DNA from: Variovorax paradoxus
GTDB lineage: Bacteria; Pseudomonadota; Gammaproteobacteria; Burkholderiales; Burkholderiaceae_C
Length of the DNA stretch: 64,000 bases
Assembly (NCBI RefSeq): GCF_029919115.1
Contig: NZ_CP123990.1
Span: 3,746,501 to 3,810,500, forward strand
Direction of reading: 5' to 3'
Part shown: positions 30,929 to 39,771 of the stretch, piece by piece
Position numbering within the stretch: the stretch's first letter is position 1
Layout of the letters: each line of letters starts with the position of its first letter
Made by a program: the position numbers and the translations under genes
Notes under the pieces: generated by a model
What the model saw: only the letters and a program-made list of their open reading frames with translations
Database searches by the model: none
Told to the model about the DNA's origin: nothing

Positions 30929-31455
30929 TCGGGCTTGCGGGGTTTCAGGGGTGAAGCGGCGCCACCCGCGCCACGGCGGCCGCGGTCTGCCTTGGGCAGC
31001 ACCGCTTCTTCGACCATGCGCTCGGCGCGCGTGTGCAGGCGGCGCAGGCACTCGTCGAACCGCGCCGCATCGTCTTCGCCCAACGCGCCCATCAGCTCGC
31101 CGTTGATTTGCGTGACCAGCGGAAAAAGCTCTTCATACAGCGCCTGCCCGCTTTCCGTAAGGGCCAGCCGCACCTGCCGCCGGTCGCCCGGCCGCACCAC
31201 GCGCGACACCAGTTGCTTGGAAACCAGCGACCCCACTGACTTGGAGGTGCGGGCCCGGTCGAGCTGCGCATGCTCGGCCAGCTCGGACGAGCTCAGCTCG
31301 CCGCGGCTTGCCAGCACCGCAACCAGCCGCCATTCGCGCCGCGTAATGCCAAAGCGCCCCTCGCACAGCCGGATGACCATGCTGCCCGCCACCGACAGCA
31401 GGCGCGACAGCCGGTACAGCAGCAAATCGTCCAGCGGGCGGCGCGGCGCGGTCAT
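30925..31455 (-). CDS. MarR-family transcriptional regulator
   Basis: This is a 176-residue winged-helix dimer. The MarR domain is seen in ITRREWRLVAVLASRGELS, SSELAEHAQLDRARTSKSV and the wing RVVRPGDRRQVRLALTESG. The C-terminal tail (residues about 150-176) is Arg/Gly/Pro-rich and probably disordered. It is translated with the DUF418 gene and divergent from a Bug-receptor/sulfatase group. A small palindrome lies between the two units. Confidence 0.9.
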   Translation of the reverse strand: MTAPRRPLDDLLLYRLSRLLSVAGSMVIRLCEGRFGITRREWRLVAVLASRGELSSSELAEHAQLDRARTSKSVGSLVSKQLVSRVVRPGDRRQVRLALTESGQALYEELFPLVTQINGELMGALGEDDAARFDECLRRLHTRAERMVEEAVLPKADRGRRGAGGAASPLKPRKPE

Positions 31456-31477
31456 TGGGGGTTAGTCCGGGGGATGG

Positions 31478-31490
31478 TTGATTAGATCAA
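31478..31490. promoter_or_regulatory. Palindrome upstream of the MarR gene
   Basis: TTGATTAGATCAA is a perfect 5-bp inverted repeat with a 3-nt centre, 22 bp upstream of the MarR start and 83 bp upstream of the first Bug gene. Its size and position fit a MarR operator. This is inference. Confidence 0.45.
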
Positions 31491-31573
31491 TCGAATGTAG
31501 CGTCTCTAAAGTCGTTCGCAGCCGCGGCACCTGGGCCGAGCGGCGCCACCGAACGAGAACCGGAGACATCGAC

Positions 31574-32566
31574 ATGCCCCGCCCTGATTTCGACCGCCGC
31601 CAGATCGTTGCCGCCCTGGGCGGCCTTGCGCTGGCTCCGCTTGCACCATTGGCCAACGCACAGGCCTTCACGCCCGGCCAGCCCATCAAGGTGCTGATTG
31701 GCGTGCCCGCCGGCGGCACGCAAGACGTGCTGACGCGAGCCATTGCAGAGCAGGTGCGCGACACGCTCGGCCCTCTCATCGTGGACAACCGCTCGGGCGC
31801 GGCGGGCCGCATTGCCGTGGAAGCGGTAAAAACCGCGCCACCCGACGGCCGCACCCTGCTGCTGGGCACCGCCAGCATGATGACCATGTTTCCGAGCGCC
31901 TACAGGCAGCTTTCGTACGACCCGATCAAAGACTTTGTGCCCATCGTCAACGCGGCGCGCTTCGAGCTGGCGCTGGTCGTGCACAAGGACGTGCCCGCCA
32001 ATACGCTGGCCGAGTTCATCGCCTGGGCCAAGGCGCAGGGCGACAAGCTGAGCTTTGCCTCTTACGGCGCCGGAACGCCTTCGCACTTCTTGGGCGAAAT
32101 GCTCAACCGCGCGGCCGGGCTCAAGATGGTTCATGTGCCTTACCGCGGCTCTACCCCTGCGCGGCAAGACGTGATGGGCGGCTCGGTGCCCGTTTACTTC
32201 GACACCGTTGGCGGCGCCCAGCAGATGGTGCCCTCGGGCCGCGTGAAGGTGCTGGCCACCAGCGGCGAAAAGCGTTCTCCGCTGATGCCCAACCTGCCCT
32301 GCTTTGTGGAGAGCGGCTACAAGGACGTGGTGGCCACTGCCTGGTTTGCCTATTACGCGCCCCTTAAAACGCCGCAGCCCATCGTCGACAAGCTGCGCGC
32401 CGAAATCACCCGCGCCATCAACACGCGCGAAGTGCGCCAGCAGCTGCTGCAAAACGGCATGTACCCCGTGGCCGACAACAGCGAGGCGCTACTGAAGACC
32501 ATGCGCGAAGACACGGCACGCTGGGCAGGCATCATGAAGGCCGTGAATTTTCAGGCCAACGACTGA
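31574..32566 (+). CDS. Bug-family tripartite tricarboxylate transporter substrate-binding protein
   Basis: This is a 330-residue periplasmic receptor of the Bug (TctC) type, abundant in Burkholderiales. An N-terminal signal (DRRQIVAALGGLALAPLAPLA, with a twin-arginine-like start) precedes the mature domain, which shows the family pattern KVLIGVPAGGTQDVLTRAIA and LIVDNRSGAAGRIAVEAV. There are no TctA/TctB membrane genes nearby, which is usual for orphan Bug proteins. A second Bug gene follows 36 bp downstream. The ligand is unknown. Confidence 0.92.
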   Translation: MPRPDFDRRQIVAALGGLALAPLAPLANAQAFTPGQPIKVLIGVPAGGTQDVLTRAIAEQVRDTLGPLIVDNRSGAAGRIAVEAVKTAPPDGRTLLLGTASMMTMFPSAYRQLSYDPIKDFVPIVNAARFELALVVHKDVPANTLAEFIAWAKAQGDKLSFASYGAGTPSHFLGEMLNRAAGLKMVHVPYRGSTPARQDVMGGSVPVYFDTVGGAQQMVPSGRVKVLATSGEKRSPLMPNLPCFVESGYKDVVATAWFAYYAPLKTPQPIVDKLRAEITRAINTREVRQQLLQNGMYPVADNSEALLKTMREDTARWAGIMKAVNFQAND

Positions 32567-32602
32567 TTCGACAAACAACTGACTGAACGAGGAGGAACCC
32601 AC

Positions 32603-33595
32603 ATGCTGAACAACACCCCCATTACCCGCCGCCTTGCCGCGCTGCTTGCCGCAGCCGGCTTCATGGCCTCCATGGCTGCCGTGTCCACCCAGGCAAGCGC
32701 CCAGACGCTCGACAGCCCGCTGCGCATCGTGGTCGGCTACGCGCCGGGCGGTGCCACCGACCGCGTGGCGCGCATCGTCGGCGACAAGCTGGCAACCCGC
32801 CTGGGCGTGCCGGTGGTTGTCGACAACAAACCCGGCGCCGGCGGCCGCCTTGCAGCCCAACAGGTCAAGAACACCCCCGCCAACCAGAACGTGCTGATGC
32901 TTGCCAACCCCGCCGTGATGGTGGTGGCGCCGCTCGTCTTCAAGGACAACAACTACGACCCCGACCGCGACTTCGTGCCCGTGTCGCACGTCAACGCCTA
33001 CGACTTTGCGCTGTCTGTTTCGCCCCACCTGCCGGTGCGCGAACTGAACCATTTGCTCGCCTGGATGCGCGCCAACCCCAACCAGGCCAACGTGGGCGTG
33101 CCCGCCACCGGCAGCCTGCCGCACTTCTTTGGCCTGATGGTCGGCGAGAAGGCCAAGGTGCAAACGCAGATCATCGGCTACCGCGGCTCGGCCCCGCTGC
33201 TGAACGACCTCATCGGCGGCCAGGTGCCGATTTCGGTCGACACCGAAGACGTGGTGCTGCCGCAGCACAGCGCGGGCAAGCTGCGCATCCTCGCGCTTTC
33301 CGGCAACAAGCGCTCGCCCTTTGCGCCCGACATTCCCACCTTCAAGGAAGCCGGCCTCGACTTGGCCGCCGCCGGCTGGAACACCTTCTTTGCGCCCGCC
33401 ACCATGCCCAAGGACAAGGTCGAACGCCTGTCCAACATGATCCGCGAAGTGATGCAAGACCCGGACACCCAGCGCAAGTTCAAGGACTCGGGCATGACCC
33501 CCGTGGTGAGCACCCAGGCGCAGACCGCCGCCATGCTCAAGGCCTACAAGGCGCAGTGGGCGCCCGTCGTTCAAAAGTCTGGCTACCAGCCCTGA
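32603..33595 (+). CDS. Bug-family tripartite tricarboxylate transporter substrate-binding protein
   Basis: This is the second Bug receptor, 330 residues, preceded by a strong GAGGAGG site. The signal peptide is RRLAALLAAAGFMASMAAV with cleavage near ASAQ. The mature protein opens RIVVGYAPGGATDRVARIVG and carries VVVDNKPGAGGRLAAQQV. It is clearly diverged from the receptor before it, so the two may bind different ligands. It is followed 42 bp later by a sulfatase, suggesting uptake or sensing of an organic acid linked to sulfate-ester breakdown. Confidence 0.92.
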   Translation: MLNNTPITRRLAALLAAAGFMASMAAVSTQASAQTLDSPLRIVVGYAPGGATDRVARIVGDKLATRLGVPVVVDNKPGAGGRLAAQQVKNTPANQNVLMLANPAVMVVAPLVFKDNNYDPDRDFVPVSHVNAYDFALSVSPHLPVRELNHLLAWMRANPNQANVGVPATGSLPHFFGLMVGEKAKVQTQIIGYRGSAPLLNDLIGGQVPISVDTEDVVLPQHSAGKLRILALSGNKRSPFAPDIPTFKEAGLDLAAAGWNTFFAPATMPKDKVERLSNMIREVMQDPDTQRKFKDSGMTPVVSTQAQTAAMLKAYKAQWAPVVQKSGYQP

Positions 33596-33637
33596 CCAAC
33601 CGCCTCGCTTCGGACAGACCGACAGACAGACAAGCAC

Positions 33638-34984
33638 ATGAAAAGACCCAACATCATCTTCATAGTGGCCGACGACCTCGGCTATGCCGACCTTGGCTGC
33701 TACGGCGGCCGCGACGCCGCTTTTGGCCCCGTGTCGCCCGTGCTAGACGGCTTGGCCGCCAACGGCTTGAAGCTCACCCAGGGCTACTCGAACTCGCCCG
33801 TATGCTCGCCCACCCGCTTTGCCATGATTACCGCGCGCTACCAATACCGCCTGCGCGGCGCGGCCGAAGAGCCAATCAGGAGCAGCAGCCGCGGCAGCAC
33901 CACCCTCGGCCTGCCCACCGACCACCCCACCCTGCCGTCATTGCTGAAAGCCGGCGGCTACCAGACCGCCCTCATCGGCAAATGGCACCTCGGCTACCCG
34001 CCCCACTTTGGCCCGCTGCGATCGGGGTACGACGAATTCTTCGGCCCCATGTCGGGCGGCGTCGACTACTTTACGCACTGCGACTCCACCGGCCAGCACG
34101 ACCTGTGGTTTGGCGAAGAAGACAAGAAAGAAGACGGCTACCTGACCGACATTCTTTCGAAACGCGCAGTCGACTACGTCGAACGCATGGCCGCCAAACA
34201 GAAGCAACAGCAAAAAGAAGAAGGAGAACAAGCCCCTTTCTTCTTGAGCCTGCACTACACCGCCCCCCACTGGCCGTGGGAAACCCGCGACGACGCAGAC
34301 AAAGCGCCCACCGTCAAAGACAACCTCTTCGACCTGGCCGGCGGCAACATTCACGTGTACCGCCGAATGATCCATCACATGGACGAAGGCATCGGCTGCA
34401 TCATGGCTGCGCTGCAAAAGCACGGCATGGCCGACAACACCCTGGTCGTGTTTACCAGCGACAACGGCGGCGAACGTTTTTCAGACAACTGGCCCCTGGT
34501 CGGCGGCAAGATGGACCTGACCGAAGGCGGCATTCGCGTGCCATGGATCGCGCACTGGCCCGCCGTGATTGCCAAGGGCGGCGAGAGCAAGCAACTGTGC
34601 ATGACCATGGACTGGTCAGCCACCATGCTCGACGCGGCCGGCGTAAAGGCCGATGCGGCCTATCCGCTCGATGGCGTGTCGCTGATGCCAGTGCTGCGCG
34701 ATGCCAAACACAGCTTCCGTCGTCCGTTGCACTGGCGCATGAACCATCGCGGGCAGGAAGCCATGCGCGACGGGGACTGGAAGTACCTGAAGGTGGACGG
34801 GAATGAATACCTGTTCAACATTCCGGCCGATGAGCGCGAGCGCGCGAACCTGAGGAAGAAGGAGCCGGAGAGGCTGGCTGCGATGCGCGAGGACTGGGCG
34901 GCGTGGAATGCGACGATGCCTGGGATTCCGGAGGATGCGACTGTTAGTTTGGGGTATTCGGTTAGGGATATGCCGCAGAGGTAG
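33638..34984 (+). CDS. Sulfatase (arylsulfatase family)
   Basis: This is a 448-residue sulfate-ester hydrolase with no signal peptide, so it is probably cytoplasmic. Metal-site residues are in FIVADDLGYADLGCYGG. The catalytic Cys56 lies in the CSPTR motif, which formylglycine-generating enzyme would convert to formylglycine. Further family motifs are GKWHLGYPPHFGP and TSDNGGERF. A GNHRGQE-like NHRGQEAMRDGDWKYL segment lies near the end. No separate sulfatase-maturation gene is present in the window. Confidence 0.93.
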   Translation: MKRPNIIFIVADDLGYADLGCYGGRDAAFGPVSPVLDGLAANGLKLTQGYSNSPVCSPTRFAMITARYQYRLRGAAEEPIRSSSRGSTTLGLPTDHPTLPSLLKAGGYQTALIGKWHLGYPPHFGPLRSGYDEFFGPMSGGVDYFTHCDSTGQHDLWFGEEDKKEDGYLTDILSKRAVDYVERMAAKQKQQQKEEGEQAPFFLSLHYTAPHWPWETRDDADKAPTVKDNLFDLAGGNIHVYRRMIHHMDEGIGCIMAALQKHGMADNTLVVFTSDNGGERFSDNWPLVGGKMDLTEGGIRVPWIAHWPAVIAKGGESKQLCMTMDWSATMLDAAGVKADAAYPLDGVSLMPVLRDAKHSFRRPLHWRMNHRGQEAMRDGDWKYLKVDGNEYLFNIPADERERANLRKKEPERLAAMREDWAAWNATMPGIPEDATVSLGYSVRDMPQR

Positions 34985-35241
34985 GGCGAAGGGCACCGGT
35001 CGGTGGCTGCTTAAGACTGCTTGCTGACGTTCGGTACGGCCTAGCTCGTCATGCTGTGCCAGTTTGACAGCAGGGTGGACATAGCTGGTGTCCTAGTAGA
35101 TCTTGGTGGGAGCGGCGCCGCGCCTGAGGCGCTATAGGCGCTGGTTGACGAGGCGCGGGAGGCCTGCTTTCGATGGAGGGGGTCGCCTGCGGGAGCGACT
35201 GGGGTATAGCGCCCTGCGAGCGGCGCTGCACTGCTGACAAC
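34985..35241. other. Intergenic gap at the left edge of the accessory region
   Basis: No convincing coding frame or strong hairpin is visible in these 257 bases. They mark the change from host-like genes to the lower-GC accessory block that follows. Confidence 0.5.
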
Positions 35242-35967
35242 TTACCGGCTCGGGTTTCGATCATCCTGCGCGCGAATCCGCCGGCCGCCGGCCACGCCAG
35301 CTTGGTGGACGATGGCCAACTCGCAATGCCGCCAGAAACCCACGCCCTCCAGCTCGCTGGGAATATCGCTCTGTGCAAGCCGGTAGAACCCGAGCACCAC
35401 CCCCTGCGCAAATGCGGCGATCAGTGGCTCCGCGTCCTCGGCACCCGTCATGCTGCGGCGGATCAGTTTGCCGCCTATCGCCATCAACTTGAGCGTGCGG
35501 CTGGAGGCGGTTGCGGTGCTTTCCTTGGGGACTCGCAAAGACCAGAGCCAGCAGCCGAGCGTCCACATAGATTGACGGGGAGCCTCTTCGCACCGCGCCT
35601 TTTCTACGCCGAGCTGTCTCGTGCGAACTTCACTGGAGCCACGATGGTCATGGCCAGAGAAGTACACCGCGAACTCGTCGGCAATCTTTGCCACGGCGCG
35701 CTCGCCACACGCGATCTTCTCCGTGGCCGATAGGCCTGAGACATGTGCGACAAGAAAGCCCAACTCATCGAGTGACAACCTGCGGCAGGAAGCTATGCAG
35801 TGGTCATGACAGTCCGTTAACTCGGCGAAGGCTTTGCAGGCCATGAAGGCCCTGTTCAAAGGCTCGTCTAGACAGAGGCGGACGAGCCGCTCGGGCTTGC
35901 CGTCACTCCGCTCCATGGCAACGTCTCTCGGCTCGAGCCGCGCTCGAGAAAACTTTCCGCACTTCAT
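35242..35967 (-). CDS. Hypothetical protein
   Basis: This is a 241-residue frame starting at an ATG at 35967 with AGGGGA seven bases upstream. I do not recognise a family. The middle is Cys/His-rich (CHDHCIASCRR) and the second half is mildly hydrophobic (IAAFAQGVVLGFYRLAQ). No signal peptide is visible. A shorter frame on the opposite strand overlaps it, and the minus frame was preferred for its ribosome site and length. It could be a decayed or recently acquired gene. Confidence 0.45.
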   Translation of the reverse strand: MKCGKFSRARLEPRDVAMERSDGKPERLVRLCLDEPLNRAFMACKAFAELTDCHDHCIASCRRLSLDELGFLVAHVSGLSATEKIACGERAVAKIADEFAVYFSGHDHRGSSEVRTRQLGVEKARCEEAPRQSMWTLGCWLWSLRVPKESTATASSRTLKLMAIGGKLIRRSMTGAEDAEPLIAAFAQGVVLGFYRLAQSDIPSELEGVGFWRHCELAIVHQAGVAGGRRIRAQDDRNPSR

Positions 35968-36121
35968 CTCCGTTCCCCTGCCTCTTATTGGTATCGCGTC
36001 GGTCGGTCGGTCGCCGCGCAGAGCAGATCGTAGCTCAGAAAGATACTTTTAGACCGCGGTTTTAAAGACCGTCACCTTATGAACCGTGGAGTTTTGGACC
36101 TTCTGGAACGAGCATTGAGAG

Positions 36122-36394
36122 ATGGCGCGAGTACCACCCCCACCAGAAGAAAGACACCCCGCGCTGGTGGCTTTTGGCCAAGCCGTGCGAAACCGTCGTA
36201 AGGCGATGAATTTTTCACAAGAGTCGTTCGCCGACGAGTGCGGAATCGACCGGAGCTACATGGGTGGCGTGGAACGCGGCGAACGCAACCTGGCCATAGT
36301 GAACATGATGAAAATCATCGACGCCCTGGGCGTGCAGCCCTCGGAGTTTTTCAAAGCGCTGGATAAACCCACCAAGAAAAACAAGTCTGCGTAG
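36122..36394 (+). CDS. XRE-family helix-turn-helix protein
   Basis: This is a 90-residue DNA-binding protein consisting of a single HTH (about residues 18-75): ALVAFGQAVRNRRKAMNFSQ, then ESFADECGIDRSYMGGVERG and an ending IIDALGVQPSEFFKAL. A short basic tail (KPTKKNKSA) follows. Upstream (36055-36100) two similar A/T-rich stretches with ACCG lie close together and could be operator half sites. No partner toxin or phage gene is adjacent, so it may control itself or a lost element. Confidence 0.85.
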   Translation: MARVPPPPEERHPALVAFGQAVRNRRKAMNFSQESFADECGIDRSYMGGVERGERNLAIVNMMKIIDALGVQPSEFFKALDKPTKKNKSA

Positions 36395-36457
36395 CGATTG
36401 ACGGTTGGATTGCTCTAACTGGCTGATTGAGGGATTAGTCCTGGCCAGCGATCACGG

Positions 36458-36491
36458 CCACGCATGCGCCTCGACCACGCATGCGCCTCGA
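36458..36491. repeat. 17-bp perfect tandem duplication
   Basis: The unit CCACGCATGCGCCTCGA occurs twice back to back (36458-36474 and 36475-36491) and is followed by CCAC. It lies between the XRE gene and the left 59-nt repeat and probably arose by slippage. Confidence 0.85.
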
Positions 36492-36525
36492 CCACACTCC
36501 TCTGTTGAATATCCGTGAAGGCTGC

Positions 36526-36584
36526 TGTGCAGCGGAAGCGGACTATCGCCGCTCAAGGCTAGACTTCCGCCTTCGGCCAGGAGC
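36526..36584 (+). repeat. 59-nt dispersed repeat, left copy
   Basis: This matches the reverse complement of 42389-42447 at 57 of 59 positions by my count. Within it, GCGGAAG near the start and CTTCCGC near the end are inverted, so it can fold on itself. The end TTCGGCCAGGAGC contains the GGCC core shared by the spacer elements of this accessory region. Confidence 0.85.
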
Positions 36585-36636
36585 GGTCATACGATGCAGG
36601 TCCGTGGATGGGATACAAAACACATCGAGGCGTGGG

Positions 36637-36918
36637 ATGCTTTCACCAAGAACGTTGACCATTGCAGCCGCCGCGCTCGTGCTTGGCCCGACTGCCGTCG
36701 CGGTGATTGGCCAAGTGTCGATTTGGCTGATTTCTGGTTGCAAACCCAACCCCTATGCGCTGGGGGAATGTCTCGTCGGCTCGTACAACCTCGCATTTGC
36801 GTTGATGGTCGCCACCCTCGGCGGCACCTATGTCGCCGTCCTTGCCCTTCCGGCGTCGTTCCTGCTGCTGCTGGCTGCCGTTTGGCTATCTCGCCGGCGA
36901 GCGGCGAAAAACAATTGA
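36637..36918 (+). CDS. Small membrane protein, hypothetical
   Basis: This is a 93-residue protein with two strong membrane segments (LTIAAAALVLGPTAVAVIG and TYVAVLALPASFLLLLAAVW) joined by a loop with two Cys (ISGCKPNPYALGECLVG), ending in a basic RRRAAKNN tail. The ATG at 36637 has GAGG six bases upstream. A longer in-frame start (36481) would run through the 59-nt repeat and is unlikely. No family is recognised. Confidence 0.6.
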   Translation: MLSPRTLTIAAAALVLGPTAVAVIGQVSIWLISGCKPNPYALGECLVGSYNLAFALMVATLGGTYVAVLALPASFLLLLAAVWLSRRRAAKNN

Positions 36919-36974
36919 CGACCGCAGGGTCTGCCGACCGCAGCCGGGCGCGGGCGTTGAAGCGCGTGCGCACT

Positions 36975-37025
36975 GACCAGTGGTCCGGCAACAATCGGCC
37001 AATAGCCGCCGTTCAACCACTGGTC
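36975..37025. repeat. Inverted repeat around a GGCC element
   Basis: GACCAGTGG (36975-36983) and CCACTGGTC (37017-37025) are perfect 9-bp inverted arms around AATCGGCCAATAGCCGCCG. The preceding 19 bases (36961-36979, AGCGCGTGCGCACTGACCA) recur inverted at 42334-42352, next to the right copy of the 59-nt repeat. Confidence 0.7.
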
Positions 37026-37042
37026 GAAGTCATGGAAGCCAC

Positions 37043-37294
37043 ATGCGATTGTCCGATGTTCAAGCGCTAGAACACCTCGCGGCGCGCATCACCTCCGGGG
37101 AACTGGCTGGCGAGGACGCCTTGGCAGCGCTACGGCCGTATTCAGAAGCGGAAGCTGCAGCCGCCAATGTCATTCACCTTCTTTATCACTTCGTTGCCGA
37201 TGCGGACATACGAGCGATTGAACCTGACTACGAGCGTAAGCAGACGCAGCGCCTGAAAGCGATTCTGGCCTCGTTGAAGCATGACGCCACGTGA
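37043..37294 (+). CDS. Hypothetical small acidic protein
   Basis: This is an 83-residue predicted helical protein beginning MRLSDVQALEHLAARITSGE, with no membrane segment. GGAAG lies upstream of the ATG at 37043. The composition (Ala, Glu, Leu) and unbroken frame look like real coding sequence, but I recognise no family. A longer minus-strand frame overlaps its end and is judged a shadow. Confidence 0.55.
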   Translation: MRLSDVQALEHLAARITSGELAGEDALAALRPYSEAEAAAANVIHLLYHFVADADIRAIEPDYERKQTQRLKAILASLKHDAT

Positions 37295-37390
37295 GCCAGT
37301 CGTGCTCCGGTGCATAGTCCCTAAGGGCAGAATGCAGTCATTTCCAGACATTGACGACGGTTGATCCGGCTGCCGAATCAGTAGATTTTG

Positions 37391-37612
37391 ATGAAATCCT
37401 TCGACCTTTATGCTCGCGTCTATGTAGCTGCCAGCGGCGGCTGGAAGGCCACCTTCTTGGGTACGGTCTGTAGTGAAGCGGAGCCGACTAAGACGGCGAA
37501 GGGGCCAGAGAACTACTACTGGGTCGAGTTCGACGAACCTCAGGAGGATGTATCCGGGCCTGACCTTTATCGGAAGGCCCAAATTCTGAGCTGCTATCTG
37601 GAGTCGGTGTAG
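37391..37612 (+). CDS. Hypothetical small protein
   Basis: This is a 73-residue protein starting MKSFDLYARVYVAASGGWKA and ending with several charged and aromatic residues (YYWVEFDEPQ). There is no signal or membrane segment. No good Shine-Dalgarno sequence is visible before the ATG at 37391. It is bounded on both sides by GGC-core spacer elements (about 37318-37345 and 37628-37652). No family is recognised. Confidence 0.5.
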   Translation: MKSFDLYARVYVAASGGWKATFLGTVCSEAEPTKTAKGPENYYWVEFDEPQEDVSGPDLYRKAQILSCYLESV

Positions 37613-37676
37613 TGTCGATGCACGGGCCGCATCCGGCCAGAAACAGACACTCACAATTCTCAGATAGTTCGAACGG

Positions 37677-38153
37677 ATGAACTTCTCCGACATCCCACTT
37701 ACCGCGATTAGATCGTCGCTGATGCTGTGGATTACGTGTGCGTATTCCGTAGCTTTTGCGACATCGCCGGCACGTATGACTACCAATGTCAGATTCGACG
37801 AAAACAGTTCGCTACTAGAGCCAAACGCCATCGTCGAATTGGAGAGACTAGTTTGCAAAGTCAAGGGCGCCAGGGTCGCTTACTTGTGGCTGTACGCGCA
37901 CGCCGCGAAGGGCGAGCACAACCCGGAAAATCTTGCATTAGGTCGTGCATTGGCCGTTCGGGCATTCATGCTTGCTTCGTCTGCTTCCATTGAGCACATC
38001 GAGATCAGGAATGGCTCTGACACAGAACCGATCAAGAGCAACGCTACGGAAACGGGGCGTGCGATCAATCGGCACGTCGAACTTGAGGTGAACTTTGCAG
38101 AAGGCCCAGCGGGATGGGGAGAAGAATGTGGTCAACCGGCGCCACTTTCGTAG
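37677..38153 (+). CDS. OmpA-like domain protein
   Basis: This is a 158-residue protein, probably exported: a hydrophobic stretch (SSLMLWITCAYSVAFATS) lies in the first 30 residues. The rest resembles the OmpA C-terminal peptidoglycan-binding fold. NVRFDENSSLLEPNA starts it, then LWLYAHAAKGEHNPENLALG and RALAVRAFML, and it ends NATETGRAINRHVELEV. No beta-barrel or lipobox is present, so it is a stand-alone periplasmic domain. Its role is unknown. Confidence 0.65.
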   Translation: MNFSDIPLTAIRSSLMLWITCAYSVAFATSPARMTTNVRFDENSSLLEPNAIVELERLVCKVKGARVAYLWLYAHAAKGEHNPENLALGRALAVRAFMLASSASIEHIEIRNGSDTEPIKSNATETGRAINRHVELEVNFAEGPAGWGEECGQPAPLS

Positions 38154-38350
38154 TCTTTTGTCCCCGGCGCACTGTTCGATATCCGTCTGTCGATGATCGG
38201 CCGATTTCGACCGGACCGCATATCGGCTCTGGCCTCTTTGAAACGGGTGTGCGACTGAAGTCGGGCCCGAAGCAGTCCGTCAAGTGTGAGAGCAGAATTC
38301 TTCCATCGGCTGGGATGCACCCAACCACACCGCGCGATTAGGCGATTTTC

Positions 38351-38794
38351 ATGCCCTACTGCCCCAACTGCTCATCGAAAGTCGCGCCGGCATCTATGAG
38401 TTGCATCGGTTGCGGCGCCGAATTTGGTCCGGGCAGCTCGTGGGCGCCGACAGATTCAGCGCCGAAGCTGAAAAGGGTTCAGCAAGAAAGTCAACGCACC
38501 CCAACTGAGCTATTTCTTGCTCGGCTTGGCGGAACTATTTGGCTGCTCATTGCGATAGCGTGGTCAGGCTGGTACGTGCTTGCGTTTGGAGTACTGAGCC
38601 TCCCTTTTGGGCTGAGGAATTCCCCACTCGGCGGTGCCGCCATTCTTCCGCTCCTCCATGTATTGTTCGCGCTATTTGCGCTAGTACAGCTGTGGATGAC
38701 GAAACCGTACTCAACGCTCTTCTTGATCGTGGCAACCTTGCCGCTCGTTGCTTGGATCGTGTTTCCGCTTGCTGCTGTTCTGTTCGTGCGGTAG
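38351..38794 (+). CDS. Zinc-ribbon membrane protein, hypothetical
   Basis: This is a 147-residue protein with an N-terminal zinc ribbon (MPYCPNCSSKVAPASMSCIG then CGAEFG, two CxxC pairs at about residues 4-7 and 18-21) and a linker. Three hydrophobic segments follow (LGGTIWLLIAIAWSGWYVLA and others). Such ribbons plus membrane helices occur in many uncharacterised proteins. It is followed by about 220 bases without a gene that hold a GGCC-type element at about 38887-38916. Confidence 0.65.
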   Translation: MPYCPNCSSKVAPASMSCIGCGAEFGPGSSWAPTDSAPKLKRVQQESQRTPTELFLARLGGTIWLLIAIAWSGWYVLAFGVLSLPFGLRNSPLGGAAILPLLHVLFALFALVQLWMTKPYSTLFLIVATLPLVAWIVFPLAAVLFVR

Positions 38795-39015
38795 ACGACG
38801 AGTTGCTCCCGATCCACAGGAGTGGATCGCATGCGACTACAAGCTGTTGATTCTCAGAACTCAGTGACTGCTTTGCGCTGCCACAAACTACCGTTTTGGG
38901 CCCCAAGCAGCCACTCATCGAGCTGTCGGCACCAGCCCGCTGATAAAGAGCCTGTTATCAATCGTCAAGCTCACAAAGTTCTCTCAAAATGAGTGATGTT
39001 CGTCGTGAGTGCCTG

Positions 39016-39591
39016 TCACTGCGCCGCAGGGGCAGCAGTCGCGAGCGCTTTGATCACCTCGTTAGTGATGTCCACCGTTGGCGCAGCCATAACGGCATCC
39101 TGCAGTATCAGGTCGTACTTTTCCTGCTTGAAGATCTGCCGGATCGCACGGTGTGTCAGATCCCATAGCTCGGACTTCTGCTCGTTGCGGCGCTGAGCCA
39201 CCTCTTCATTGAACTCAAAGAGCTTTCGCCTGAGGTCGCGTTCCTGATCGAGAAGTTCGCGCCGCCTGCGACCGATATCGTGTTCGGACAGCGTGGGTCC
39301 ATCCTTATCCAGTTGGTCCTCCACGGCCTTGAGGTGAGCTTCCAACTCATCCAGTTGCTTCTGTCGAGGGCGGATTTCGGCAGCCAGCTTGTCCTGCATA
39401 GCCCTGGCGGGGAGCGACAGGAGCATCGCGCGCTCGAAGTCCACGTAGCCGATCTTAAGTTGCTGAGCCAGCGTGGATGAAGGAGCCAGAGAGAGCATGC
39501 ACGCCGCCGCCGCACCGGCGGCAAAGACAACCGCTTCACGGCGGGCCACCGCGCAGGCAGCCACCGCAATGGTCTGAATAAGTCTGTTCAT
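39016..39591 (-). CDS. Skp/OmpH-like periplasmic chaperone-type protein
   Basis: This is a 191-residue protein with a signal peptide (AAGAAAACMLSLAPSSTLAQ) and the OmpH start QLKIGYVDFERAMLLSLPAR, followed by a long charged coiled coil (RRRRELLDQERDLRRKLFEF). It ends with the Skp-type DLILQDAVMAAPTVDITNEV. The ATG at 39591 has GGAGGGG upstream. Skp proteins carry unfolded outer-membrane proteins. This copy stands alone rather than beside bamA or lpxD, so it is probably an accessory paralogue. Confidence 0.78.
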   Translation of the reverse strand: MNRLIQTIAVAACAVARREAVVFAAGAAAACMLSLAPSSTLAQQLKIGYVDFERAMLLSLPARAMQDKLAAEIRPRQKQLDELEAHLKAVEDQLDKDGPTLSEHDIGRRRRELLDQERDLRRKLFEFNEEVAQRRNEQKSELWDLTHRAIRQIFKQEKYDLILQDAVMAAPTVDITNEVIKALATAAPAAQ

Positions 39592-39745
39592 TAGAATGCC
39601 CCTCCGACGTGGATGTGAAAGCACTGGATGTTATGCGGCGCCCCAATAAACAGCCGTTCCTACACGCAACGCTCAGACGTCATTGGGCAGCTCTGTAGGT
39701 TTCAAAAGCCTCTGTGTCAACTCTCTGTGAAGACGGTCACCGACC

Positions 39746-39760
39746 GTCCGCTTTTGGCCG
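39746..39760 (+). repeat. GGCC-core spacer element
   Basis: GTCCGCTTTTGGCCG lies just downstream of the small membrane gene 39772-39936. Related elements occur at 39995, 40871, 41737 and in the 59-nt repeats. Confidence 0.6.
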
Positions 39761-39771
39761 CGTGCCGCAGT

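Noticed and set aside
37142..37864. 240-codon minus-strand frame over three short plus-strand genes
   Set aside because: It has no ribosome site or family features, and it overlaps frames with better coding character, including an OmpA-like domain.
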